From: Cepaea nemoralis
Taxonomy: Eukaryota > Mollusca > Gastropoda > Stylommatophora > Helicidae
Direction: 5' to 3'
Length of the DNA stretch: 64,000 nucleotides
Assembly: GCA_014155875.1 (NCBI GenBank)
Contig: JACEFZ010011091.1
Coordinates: forward strand, 16,001 to 80,000
A model generated the notes under the pieces. The model was not told where the DNA came from. It worked only from the letters and a program-made list of their open reading frames with translations, and made no database searches. Positions 38,901 to 43,647 of the stretch are shown here, piece by piece; position 1 is the stretch's first letter; each line of letters starts with the position of its first letter. A program made the translations under genes and the position numbers.

Positions 38901-41900
38901 TAGACAAAAGTGGAAGAATGTCTCATCAACGCGAAATGGAACGCATGGCGAGGGAACCTATTGCGTGGTCTGAAGTCACAAGCAAAAGCTTACCGAGTGG
39001 ATGTCACTCGCAGTCTGACCGCTCCTGGTGTGTGATTGAGCGATCAGTGGCAAGTGGGATGCCCAACACATGGAAGTGAGGAACTAAAGCAGCCATGAGC
39101 AGGACGTGGAAACTCCTTGGGTGAGCCCAGTCTCAGAGCAATATGTGCCGGCTCTGCAATTATGGAAGCCTCCTTGGATAGCGAGATAATGCCCATGGTC
39201 TGCCCCTGCCTTCCCTTGAGGGCAGACCACGATATCGTTGATCGTTCTATCTTGACCAGCTGAGATGTGGGTGACATTACAACAGTCTAACGTGTCTCGA
39301 AACCCGAGGAAGGCTAACCTCACTAAAAAATGCCCGCCGGAAGGTCGTCCTACGGGTGGCAAACTAAAAATTGACACTACGCATTTACGTCCGAGTGAAA
39401 TGTCTCGTCCGAATGTCTCCCGTGCTAGGAACAGCTCTGACTACCTAGTTTCCGAATGCCGCTCTTGTTCGGAACAGCTCTGACTAGGTAGTTTTCCGAA
39501 TGTCCGCCGTGCCTGGAACAGCTCTGATGGGTACAGGGACAAGCACATGTCCGAAAACTCGCTTAGTGGAAACCAACCGCAGAGCTGACTGGTTTGTGCA
39601 GGAACGGCCCAGGGCGAGCGAAATGCCCAATATATTGAAGTGAGGAATTAAAACAGCCATGAGCAGGACGTGACGATTCCCTCGGTAAACCCAGCACCAG
39701 AGCGTTATGTGCCGGCTCTGCAATTATGGAAGCCACCCAGGATGGCGGAAAATGCTATGGACTGTCCCTGCCTTCACTTGAGGGATGACCGTGTAGTCTT
39801 CGACTGTTCCAACTAGACCAGCTGAGATGTGGACGGTACCACAAAAGTGAGAGTCTCCCAGGATTGCTAACCTGGTCAAAAATGCACGCTAAAAGTCGGA
39901 TGTGTTGGCCTGAGGGTTTCGACCCGAGGGTGCCTAACCAGACACACCGCAATCACATCTGAAAAAATCACTCCGGATGAACGCAAAGAAGAAGAAGAAC
40001 TGGGACACTAGCTGGGACTGTGTGCAGACTATAGAACTGGGACACTAGCTGGGACTGTGTGCAGACTATAGAACTGGGACACTAGATGGGACTGTGTGCA
40101 GACTATAGAACTGGGACACTAGCTGGGACTGTGTGCAGACTATAGAACTGGGACACAGGCTGGGACTGTGTGCAGACTATAGAACTGGGACACTGGCTGG
40201 GACTATGTACAGACTATAGAACTGGGACCATGGCTGGGACTGTGTGCAGACTATAGAACTGGGACACTAGCTGGGACTGTGTGCAGACTATAGAGCTGGG
40301 ACAATGGCTGGGACTGTGTGCAGACTTTAGAGCTGGGACAATGGCTGGGACTGTGTGCAGGCTATAGAGCTGGGACAATGGCTGGGACTGTGTGCAGACT
40401 ATAGAACTGGGACACTAGCTGGGTCTGTGTGCAGACTTTAGAACTGGGAAAATGGCTGGGACTGTGTGCAGACTATAGAACTGGGACACTAGTTGGGACT
40501 GTGTGCAGACTATAGAACTGGGACACTAGCTGGGACTGTGTGCAGACTATAGAACTGGGACACTGGCTGGGACTGTGTGCAGACTATAGAACTGGGACAC
40601 TAGCTGGGACTGTGTGCAGACTATAGAACTGGGACACTAGCTGGGACTGTGTGCAAACTATAGAACTGGGACACTAGATGGGACTGTGTGCAGACAGAAC
40701 AGGGACACTAGATGGGACTGTGTGCAGACTATAGAACTGGGACACTAGCTGGGTCTGTGTGCAGACTATAGAACTGGGACACTAGCTGGGACTGTGTGCA
40801 GACTATAGAACTGGGACACTAGCTGGGACTGTGTGGAGACTATAGAACTGGGACACTAGCCGGGACTATGTACAGACTATAGAACTGGGACACTAGCTGG
40901 GACTGTTTGCAGACTATAGAGCTGGGACTGTGTGCAGACTATAGAACTGGGACACTAGCTGGAACTGTTTGCAGACTATAGAGCTGGGACTGTGTGCAGA
41001 CTATAGAACTGGGACACTAGCTGGACTGTGTGCAGACTATAGAACTGGGACAATGGCTAGGACTGTGTGCAGTCTATAGAACTGGGACAATGGCTGGGAC
41101 TGTGTGTAGACTATAGAACTGGGCCAATGGCTGGGGCTGTGTGCAGACTATAGAACTGGGACAATGGCTGGAACTGTGTGCAGACTATAGAACTGGGACA
41201 CTAGCTGGGACTGTGTGCAGACTATAGAACTGGGACACTAGCTGGGACTGTGTGCAGACTATAGAACTAGGACACTAGCTGGGACTGTGTGCAGACTATA
41301 GAACTGGGACACTAGTTGGGACTGTGTGCAGACTATAGAACTGGGACACTAGCTGGGACTGTGTGCAGACTATAGAACTGGGACACTAGATGGGACTGTG
41401 TGCAGACTATAGAACTGGGACACTAGCTGGGACTGTGTGCAGACTATAGAACTGGGACACTGGCTGGGACTGTGTGCAGACTATAGAACTGGGACACTAG
41501 CTGGGACTGTGTGCAGACTATAGAACTGGGACACTAGCTGGGACTGTGTGCAGACTATAGAACTGGGACACTAGCTGGGACTGTGTGCAGACTATAGAAC
41601 TGGGACACTAGCTGGGACTGTGTGCAGACTATAGAACTGAGACACTAGCTGTTTGTGTCACACTTTTGCACAAATGTGATCTCATGTAGCTGTTTGTGTC
41701 ACACTGTTGCACAAATGTGATCTCATGAAGCTGTTTGTGTCACACTGTTGCACAAATGTGATCTCATGTAGCTGTTTGTGTCACAAAAACCAATGGTGTG
41801 CAGACTATAGGACTGGAATACTGGGTGGGACTGTGCACAGACTATAGAACACCACTCACTGAAATTGTACAGATTAGAAATTATGTACCTATTATGAATT

Positions 41901-43647
41901 ATGTACTGATTATGTGTAAAGATTACAATTATTAAAGCCATGTGCAGATTAGAACTATTTTTTTAAAACTATGTAATATGTAATGGCAAGAACTGAAAAA
42001 AACTGCAGATTAGAACTATGTAATGGCTAGAACTGGAAAATAATCTATGCAAATTAGAACTATATAGTGGCTAGAACTGAAAAAAAGACTATTTGCAGAT
42101 TAGAACAATGTAATGGCTAGAACTGAAAAAAAAAACTGCAGATTAGAGCTATGTATTGGCTAGAACTGAAAAAAACAACTGTGTGCAGGTTAGAATTATG
42201 TATTGGCTAGAACTGTACATAAATTACTGGACATGACTAGTATATTGAGTAGATCTTTGCACAGATGGGACTTGTACATTGACTAGATCTGTGCACAAAT
42301 GAGACTTGTACATTGGCTAAATTTGTGCACAGATGAGACTTGTATAAATGTGTGCAAGATGAGACTTGTACATTAGGCTAAATCTGTTCACAGATGAGAC
42401 TTGTACATTGGCTAAATCTGTGCACAGATGAGACTTGTACATTGGCAAAATCTGTGCACAGCTGAGACTTGTACATTGGCTAAATCTGTGTACAGATGAG
42501 ACTTGTACATTGGCTAAATCTGTGCACAGATGAGACTTGTACATTGGCTAAATCTGTGTACAGATGAGACTTGTGCATTGGCTAGATGTTGACATTGACC
42601 CAATATGGACACTGAATGTGTGCATTTGTGCTTGCAGATTTACCCAGATAAACATCATGGCTTGATTGGGGGAAACACCAGAAAGCATCTGTATGAAACC
42701 ATGGAAGATTTCGTTATAGAGTGCTTCCAAGGATTGTCTGAGAAATTTGGTAAACATTTGCTACAGTTCATTAATCTGCTCATGTTAGCTTCTTCGTGGT
42801 CATGTTCATTCAGATTTAGACTCACTGTACAATAGCCAGGGCTAGACTGGCTGTGCAGCATAACCACTTCATCTCTGATATGACACGACACAACCACCTT
42901 GTCTCTAACACAACATGATACAACCACCTCTCTGACATGACACGACCGCCTTGTCTCTGATGCGATACGACATGACCACCTCATCTCTGATGTGACACGA
43001 CACAACCACCTCATTTCAACCTCACTTCTGACATGACCTGACACAACCACCTCACTCTGACATGACACGACACAACCACCTTGTCTCTGACATGACATGA
43101 CACAACCACCTTGCCTCTGACATGACACGACACAACCATCTTGCCTCTGACAAAACACAACACAACTACCTCACCTCTGACATGACCAGCCACTTCATCT
43201 CTTTACACAACACAACTACCCTGTTTCTGACACAACATGACATGACCACAATGACACAACACAACCACCTCGTCTCTGACATGACACCACCGTAATCATC
43301 TGTCTCTGTCATAACCATCTGTCTCTGATATGACATTATACAACCATTTGTCTCTGACATAACCATCTATCTCTGACATGACATGACACAACCATATGTC
43401 TCTGACACAACATGACATGACACAACCATCTGTCTCTGACATGACAACCATCTGTCTCTGACATGACATGACAACCATCTGTGTCTGACATGACATGACC
43501 ATCTGTCACTGACACGACACAACACAACCATCTGTCACTAATACATGTATTCATCGTCTTACAAATGTTTTTTCCACAGATCAAGAGAGCCAAGAGTATG
43601 TGAAGAAGCCACTGGCCAGCTGGCAGAAAAAGAAAAAAATGAGCTAA
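6294..43647 (+). CDS. Dipeptidyl-peptidase-4-like serine protease (S9B), 3' half of gene
   Basis: Nine exons totalling 813 nt encode about 269 residues of the alpha/beta-hydrolase catalytic domain of the DPP4/FAP family. These type II membrane or secreted enzymes remove Xaa-Pro or Xaa-Ala dipeptides from peptide N-termini. Marker segments in order: LWGKMLLPP, YPLVLHV-YGGPGTQMVTEKYSIDW, FVDARGSSGRGD, AIWGW-SYGGY (nucleophile Ser), CGIAVAPVTDW, DSVYTERYMGLP, MLIHGTAD-DNVHFQQSAQ (catalytic Asp), and YPDKHHG (catalytic His). A full triad argues for an active peptidase rather than the inactive DPP6/DPP10 type. All introns are GT-AG, and phases match throughout if one surplus A in the second exon is ignored. 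The N-terminal anchor and beta-propeller would lie upstream of the window. A lysine-rich C-terminal extension follows the conserved domain. Introns of 0.8 to 8.6 kb consist largely of minisatellites and transposons. Confidence 0.93.
6370..6744. other. Intron sequence, AT-rich, nothing recognised
   Basis: Lies between the donor at 6370 and the next array. It holds loosely recurring tgtgtacat and acacatatttc words and no ORF with family resemblance. Confidence 0.6.
6745..7470. repeat. 47-bp repeat organised as a 141-bp higher-order unit
   Basis: Monomers of 47 bp (words gattgcctgc, cctgacatttccctgaag, gtcacatcatg) recur in a fixed three-monomer order: the start words fall at 6781, 6922, 7063, 7204 and 7345, exactly 141 bp apart. 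Monomer types end in gaagtagattg, gcagtagattg or ccattggattg. The order of words (cctggca, ggtcaca, gaagta or tccattg, gattg) also occurs within the downstream exon at 7737, suggesting descent from that exon. Confidence 0.93.
7480..7610 (+). repeat. Dispersed SINE-like fragment, copy 1
   Basis: Contains cagtttgacccaacctaaaa, ggataccaggaaatgtcc and tgggaag. The same words in the same order occur at 20940-20995. This resembles the part downstream of the B box in tRNA-derived mollusc-type SINEs, but no clear A and B boxes were found, so the class is tentative. Confidence 0.4.
7737..7932 (+). CDS. DPP4-like exon: YGGPGTQ to EVDDTLKAAE, with one surplus base
   Basis: Acceptor aactggacag, donor gtaagt. 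Codons from 7738 give YGGPGTQMVTEKYSIDWHTY, then TSSREVIYAFVDARGSSGRG and DQFLHACLQKLGK. The next codons meet a TGA in the run gggaaaatatgaag (7897-7900 is AAAA). Dropping one A gives YEVDDTLKAA and joins perfectly to the next exon. The total exon length is also one base too many for the flanking phases. The cause is either a homopolymer error in the assembly or a real inactivating insertion. Confidence 0.92.
7974..8071. repeat. Short simple repeats: CG/TG words and (GA)n
   Basis: A run of gcgtgcgtgcgcgcgtgtgt is followed by cacacacacg and then a (GA)8-like tract ending at 8071, directly before the Tc1 relic. Confidence 0.8.
8080..9245 (-). pseudogene. Tc1-type (DD34E) transposase relic
   Basis: Read on the minus strand, the N-terminal helix-turn-helix starts near 9240 (MASLTINLRNIAIGRLHAGE, then QVARHLNVHQSTISRL). 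The catalytic domain shows FSDESFFLL near 8790, FQQDNARLH near 8560 and SPDMSPIEHLWDEL near 8470. There are exactly 34 residues between the second Asp and the Glu, the Tc1 signature. Frameshifts separate these blocks. Both termini are doubtful: ctgttcaaaaaaagaaacgc at 8074 looks like a left end, but no matching inverted repeat was found to the right. Confidence 0.88.
9246..9609. other. No feature recognised
   Basis: AT-rich intronic sequence between the Tc1 relic and the LINE. No ORF or repeat with recognisable relatives was seen. Confidence 0.5.
10790..11235 (+). repeat. Internal ~230-bp tandem duplication within the LINE RT
   Basis: The block starting agccacatcatgaagatttt near 10791 is repeated from 11020 as agccacatcatgaagattct. 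The copies match through aagaaaatacaacc, the aatt-rich middle and the cctttgctttattgactaca region. The encoded SHIMKILLRIII and CFIDYTKEFDKVRH-like stretches therefore occur twice, so the duplication is in the genomic copy rather than the family. Confidence 0.82.
11376..11989 (-). mobile_element. 614-bp retroposon with (CTAA)n tail nested in the LINE
   Basis: The flanking 9-bp attaaataa occurs at 11367-11375 and 11990-11998. Removing the insert plus one copy joins the host LINE reading ...GQYQPIK to MQGCGMSP. On the minus strand the insert ends in gactaactaactaactaacc, the same kind of tail as the I-like LINE at 1505-4384. It includes cgcatgtcgtaagaggcgac. It holds no convincing ORF, so it is either a 5'-truncated LINE end or a non-autonomous relative. 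Confidence 0.85.
12806..14085 (-). mobile_element. Retroposon carrying an internal minisatellite, copy 1
   Basis: On the minus strand the element runs from a CACCCACACATCCCC-type minisatellite (13065-14040 as seen on +) through a unique segment, then aagggccaaatgtaagacgg and ttgttaccctttt. It ends in aaaataaagttcgttaattcg, an AATAAA next to a TTCG-like tail. The second copy lies inverted at 34474-35667 with the same order. This copy has an extra internal duplication of a segment containing aatatgcattgtttatg and a 19-G run at 12988-13006. The upstream boundary near 14085 is approximate. Confidence 0.72.
14110..14205. repeat. ATGG/CA/TG microsatellite cluster
   Basis: Successive tracts of ggatggatggat, acacacatacacacac, (TG)n and gcatgcgtgcatgcgtgc. 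Possible hairpin-forming purine/pyrimidine alternation; no gene. Confidence 0.85.
14383..14437 (+). CDS. DPP4-like exon: HFGKFHYVDERNMAIWGW
   Basis: Acceptor ttttgtttccag, donor gtgagt. One leading base completes Glu with the previous exon, followed by 18 codons ending at the Trp just before the catalytic Ser, the counterpart of the human RIAIWGW segment. The nucleophile elbow GWSYGG is thus split by the next intron. Confidence 0.93.
14438..14814. other. Intron sequence with a long G run
   Basis: Contains a run of about 17 G near 14518-14534 and two copies of actatagtgatcatcaga (about 14645 and 14728). No gene recognised. Confidence 0.6.
14815..14915 (-). repeat. Fragment of the minisatellite-carrying retroposon, copy 3
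   Basis: The block aaagggtgtaaaattgagca followed by tgcaggcccatcttacattt and ggccctttccatcactcat matches the 3' unique part of the elements at 12806-14085 and 34474-35667. Only the 3' end is present and it abuts a SINE tail. Confidence 0.7.
14918..14998 (+). repeat. SINE 3' segment, copy 1
   Basis: The words cataaacttgctcagcaatc, aaatgctggtgttgactgct, aagtcctgtaaagga and tgtgcaac occur in the same order at 44628-44706, where a tRNA-like head precedes them. This copy lacks the head. Confidence 0.7.
15101..15420. repeat. 20-bp array, 16 perfect-length copies
   Basis: Sixteen consecutive units tctgctgccactgtcaaaca. Copies 11 to 15 share one change (ccactg to ccaccg), and copy 16 returns to the common form. 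Because 20 is not a multiple of three, each frame cycles through all three readings, which creates open frames of up to 163 codons in every + frame. These are not judged to be genes. Confidence 0.97.
15421..15984. other. Intron sequence; minor ~22-bp repeat
   Basis: No gene recognised. From 15878 to 15950 the word aggcagtcacaagtatgaca recurs three to four times. The remainder looks unique. Confidence 0.55.
15985..16979. repeat. 63/59-bp satellite, left part
   Basis: The unit contains gttgaagtcaagcaaagac, acttatgatatatcaagtg and ttgctaactgtgtagagtg. A common variant lacks four bases (gctgtgtag instead of gctaactgtgtag). About 16 copies occur before the array is cut at caagc by a 1.84-kb insertion and resumes at 18820. 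Confidence 0.96.
16980..18819. mobile_element. Solo-LTR-like element with 5-bp target duplication
   Basis: The insertion begins tgtcacgaaaatc and ends aagacacgaca, the TG...CA termini with short inverted TGTC/GACA typical of LTRs. The 5-bp caagc of the satellite is present at both edges (16975-16979 and 18820-18824), as LTR-element integrases produce. A poly(A)-signal-like aataaa sits near 18590. No RT, integrase or long ORF is present, so a solo LTR or a coding-free LTR element fits best. Strand is not determined. Confidence 0.78.
18820..19485. repeat. 63/59-bp satellite, right part
   Basis: The same unit as 15985-16979 resumes at the duplicated caagc and decays at about 19485 (gtgtggagtatagtatcag). 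About 11 copies. Confidence 0.95.
19486..20173. other. Intron sequence with a 36-bp direct duplication
   Basis: Near 19593-19668 the words cagggcacacactccatgg and ctgcagccatcaccca occur twice in succession. Nearby, ttcactgcaccgggttttat resembles a stretch at 59925-59945, hinting at a dispersed repeat. The rest, up to the acceptor at 20173, shows nothing recognisable. Confidence 0.55.
20174..20273 (+). CDS. DPP4-like exon with catalytic serine (SYGGY)
   Basis: Acceptor gtatttgtttcag, donor gtaaca. In-frame start; the first codon TCT is the nucleophile Ser of GW-SYGG. It continues with YLTASALSRGTNTFKC and GIAVAPVTDWIYY and leaves one base (g) that makes Asp with the next exon. It aligns without gaps to the human SYGGYVTS...FKCGIAVAPV segment. 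Confidence 0.95.
20290..20725. repeat. ~30-bp repeat starting just after the splice donor
   Basis: The words catcataaacatctacac and taagagttgccttcat recur with irregular spacing. The first recognisable unit (tatcataaacatctac) lies only about 30 bp into the intron. Confidence 0.85.
20895..21030 (+). repeat. Dispersed SINE-like fragment, copy 2
   Basis: Contains ggattgaccccacctataaa, gggtaccaggacatgtc and tggggac, matching 7515-7565 in order. Abuts the 54-bp array. Confidence 0.4.
21085..23175. repeat. 54-bp satellite, about 38 copies
   Basis: The unit holds atacattagatacacatatc, tgtatgatgttctacatag and acatctactatattt. As 54 is divisible by three, several frames on both strands stay open for 100 to 223 codons (for example repeated DTHICMMFYIDIYYIYTL on +). 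A 56-bp variant with tttggtgtgttc recurs (about 21512, 22053, 22269, 22599 and 23143) and breaks the frame, as expected if there is no coding constraint. Confidence 0.96.
23262..23320 (+). CDS. DPP4-like exon: DSVYTERYMGLP
   Basis: Acceptor cttccctttccag, donor gttagt. Two leading bases complete Asp, then 19 codons reading SVYTERYMGLPSGDNQHYK. DSVYTERYMGLP is nearly invariant in DPP4 and FAP. Confidence 0.95.
23324..23905. repeat. ~31-37-bp repeat with 125-bp higher order, seeded at a splice donor
   Basis: Units of the kind gtgccatcttctgt, atgccatagattccata begin three to four bases inside the intron. From 23461 a 125-bp super-unit recurs (gcata at 23461, 23586 and 23711). Repeats on the minus strand give open frames (KMALWNL-like) without biological meaning. 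Confidence 0.9.
23909..23938. repeat. (TA)n microsatellite
   Basis: About 14 TA dinucleotides, located at the junction between the array seeded at the splice donor and the next intron segment. Confidence 0.95.
24045..26245. repeat. 51-bp satellite, about 43 copies
   Basis: The unit contains gtgtacagctttgatggttg, gttgtccagctactctaac and tacaatcatg. A 48-bp variant has ctattctgtcacaatc. Because 51 is a multiple of three, open frames of up to 335 codons exist on both strands. The left part (to about 24450) uses ccacaatta, the middle uses tgttgggtac and the right mixes 51- and 48-bp units, a sign of regional homogenisation. Confidence 0.96.
26300..26850. repeat. 37-bp array resembling the 3' splice site of the next DPP exon
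   Basis: About 15 copies of a unit with ctttcctacccagaatg, cctatgtacccaaacatg. Compare the acceptor and start of the exon at 29761: ttccccagaatgcc, aatgtttcccaacatg. The shared cccagaatgcc spans the AG/exon boundary. Diverged members reappear at about 29590-29750, so the LINE and mariner between them look like later insertions. Confidence 0.93.
26860..28150 (+). pseudogene. Strongly decayed I-type LINE (RT end and RNase H)
   Basis: Fragments in several frames match the LINE at 1505-4384: TFADDGLAYRQGRDR (near 26937, the YADD block), LERIQNEAVQVILGC (near 27270), IYMDGSVL (near 27620, RNase H with TDGS changed to MDGS) and FPQDMLVGNEQADRLA (near 27905). Many stops. Near 27955-28035 a ~63-bp stretch is duplicated (gactggctgcactgctgggt). 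The mariner at 28153 lies at its end. Confidence 0.8.
28153..29500 (+). mobile_element. Full-length but dead mariner (DD34D) element
   Basis: Inverted ends match over about 20 bp: ttaggagaattcatttgaaa at 28153 and, on the other strand at 29500, taagggtcattcatttgaaa. TA lies outside both (28151-28152, 29501-29502), as for IS630/Tc1/mariner targets. Length 1348 bp is normal for mariner. The transposase (28314-29365) changes frame at least three times. Motifs: N-terminal PSKETQRAVIQFLSFEGCRP; VAGDESWCHHFEP with the first Asp; YNARPH where D is expected; SPDLSPCGFHLF where the third Asp is replaced by Gly, with 34 residues between the two positions. Two of three catalytic residues are lost. Confidence 0.92.
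29580..29755. repeat. Diverged remnants of the 37-bp array next to the exon
   Basis: Words such as agaatgcccatacctgcaaatg, split here as agaatgcccatacc and tgcaaatg, then atgtatgcaaacatgg and tgtatgcaaacacagg, follow the 37-bp spacing loosely and run up to the acceptor at 29760. Confidence 0.6.
29761..29833 (+). CDS. DPP4-like exon: MLIHGTAD with catalytic Asp
   Basis: Acceptor attgtcttccccag, donor gtatgt. 24 codons from NANVSQHAINFRK to SLFMLIHGTAD plus one base. The last full codon (29830-29832) is the Asp matching human DPP4 Asp708. Same length as the human NSTVMSRAENFK...LLIHGTAD segment. Confidence 0.95.
29836..30520. repeat. ~49-bp array beginning at the splice donor
   Basis: About 14 units with atgtacttgtgtcctccatg, tctgtcaacaacttctctg and acatgattgg. 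The first unit begins inside the donor itself (gatg/gtatgtacttgtgtcctcc), so the array is continuous with the exon edge. Minus-strand open frames of about 100 codons are period effects. Confidence 0.93.
30521..31140. other. Intron sequence, nothing recognised
   Basis: AT-rich and unique-looking. A short direct repeat (tagaaatatctgat, catcaatagaaatatctg) occurs near 30845-30945. Confidence 0.5.
31145..32033 (+). pseudogene. LINE RT/C-terminal fragment
   Basis: Reads KRVLIRELLFADSAAISTHSEEEL (first 20: KRVLIRELLFADSAAISTHS) near 31237, where YADD has become FADS, then ACYEFRLTISKEKTDYF. After stops, MRCLQRILGIKWQDKITN follows near 31673, then RLRLIGHVRRIDDGRIPKG and a C-terminal SWEQ-like block near 31940. 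This order is typical of RTE-related LINEs. The fragment is 5' truncated and disrupted, and a 1.65-kb retroposon is inserted directly after it. Confidence 0.8.
32046..33700 (+). mobile_element. 1.65-kb non-autonomous retroposon, copy A
   Basis: Bounded by the 12-bp direct repeat aagtcacacacc (32034-32045 and 33701-33712). It starts ctcccccgatgtgtctcca and ends in a GAA-type tail (aaaagaagaagaagaagaag). The 5' end forms a stem (ctccccc with gggggag, 32046-32083, with inner ccat/gtgg). A second strong hairpin lies at 32281-32320 (cgaggg/ccctcg plus tgtggct/agccaca). Two diverged modules repeat within it (about 32690-33060 and 33250-33640), separated by three short repeats containing ggaacagctctgacta. 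No convincing ORF. Copy B has the same start, end and length. Confidence 0.85.
33958..34031 (+). CDS. DPP4-like exon: DNVHFQQSAQ
   Basis: Acceptor gtgtcctccaccag, donor gtttgt. Two leading bases complete Asp, then 24 codons NVHFQQSAQLIKALTEAD and VYFRLQ. DDNVHFQQSAQ is identical to the human DPP4 motif after the catalytic Asp. Confidence 0.95.
34040..34465. repeat. 41/31-bp satellite A, first block, starting at the splice donor
   Basis: The unit is agctgtttgtgtcacactgt, tgcacacatg, with an optional ten bases (tgacctcatg). The donor (gtttgttcaccttttgtag) is alignable with the start of each unit (gtttgtgtcacactgttgc), so the array seems to derive from this exon-intron border. Confidence 0.93.
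34474..35667 (+). mobile_element. Retroposon carrying an internal minisatellite, copy 2
   Basis: Inserted in satellite A with an 8-bp duplication gtttgtgt (34466-34473 and 35668-35675). It consists of about 1 kb of GGGTGGGGGATGTGTG-type minisatellite, a unique part with gtaatatgcattgtttatg and gaatgtaagacgggcctgtg, an aaaataaag signal, and a (TTCG)n tail. It is the inverted counterpart of 12806-14085. The minisatellite lies inside the duplicated target, so it moved with the element or grew within it. Confidence 0.85.
35676..36935. repeat. Satellite A, second block
   Basis: Continuation of the 41/31-bp array after the retroposon, about 34 units. It ends with tgtttgtgtcacaaaaagta, passing straight into the 37-bp satellite B. 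Confidence 0.95.
36936..38344. repeat. 37-bp satellite B, left part
   Basis: The unit is gtgtgcagactatagaactg, ggacactagctgggact; variants carry acaatggct or a ten-base-shorter form. Cut at gaactgggacac by retroposon copy B and resumed at 39998. Confidence 0.96.
38345..39997 (+). mobile_element. 1.65-kb non-autonomous retroposon, copy B
   Basis: Same element as 32046-33700. It starts ctcccccgatgtgtctcca and ends aaagaagaagaag, inserted in satellite B. The target sequence aactgggacac is present on both sides (38334-38344 and 39998-40008; the match can be extended to 13 bp). The second hairpin (38581-38620) is identical to that of copy A, and the 5' stem is kept (38345-38382). The internal duplicated modules are also present. 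Equal length and identical 5' end argue for a full-length unit rather than random truncation. Confidence 0.87.
39998..41645. repeat. 37-bp satellite B, right part
   Basis: Resumes after the insertion and runs to gagacactag at 41645, where satellite A words return. About 44 copies on this side. Confidence 0.95.
41646..41785. repeat. Satellite A, third block
   Basis: Three to four 41-bp units ending tgtttgtgtcacaaaaacca, again followed by a satellite B unit (gtgtgcagactatag). The A-to-B junction is therefore present twice (36930 and 41790). Confidence 0.92.
41786..42235. repeat. Degenerate repeats with gcagattagaactatg words
   Basis: Diverged units with gcagattagaactatg and aatggctagaactg, spaced 45 to 55 bp, with A-rich stretches. 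They look intermediate between satellite B and the following 34-bp array. Confidence 0.75.
42236..42600. repeat. 34-bp array before a DPP exon
   Basis: About ten units with gtacattggctaaatctg, tgcacagatgagactt. Each unit has a tgtgcacagat word similar to the real acceptor at 42637 (tttgtgcttgcagat). Confidence 0.9.
42638..42749 (+). CDS. DPP4-like exon with catalytic His (HHG)
   Basis: Acceptor catttgtgcttgcag, donor gtaaac. 37 codons IYPDKHHGLIGGNTRKHLY and ETMEDFVIECFQGLSEKF, plus one base. The second His of KHHG (42656-42658) matches human DPP4 His740. Reading through the donor would add 28 unrelated residues to a stop at 42832, which is less likely than splicing to 43580. Confidence 0.93.
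42840..43540. repeat. ~33-bp degenerate array of the last DPP intron
   Basis: Words gacatgacacgacacaacca and cctcatctctgac or atctgtctctgac recur about every 25 to 40 bp. Minus-strand open frames (MSCQRQ-like) follow from this. Confidence 0.88.
43580..43647 (+). CDS. DPP4-like terminal exon, Lys-rich tail and stop
   Basis: Acceptor gttttttccacag. The joined codon is Asp, then QESQEYVKKPLASWQKKKK, MS and TAA (43645-43647). It joins in phase with the preceding exon. Vertebrate DPP4 ends soon after the His helix, so this tail is an extension. No family match supports the residues; the exon rests on splice-site and frame consistency. Confidence 0.65.

Noticed and set aside
42750..42834. Read-through C-terminus of the DPP4-like protein
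   Set aside because: The added residues are unlike the family, and a good donor (gtaaac) joins in phase to an exon at 43580. Kept only as an alternative.
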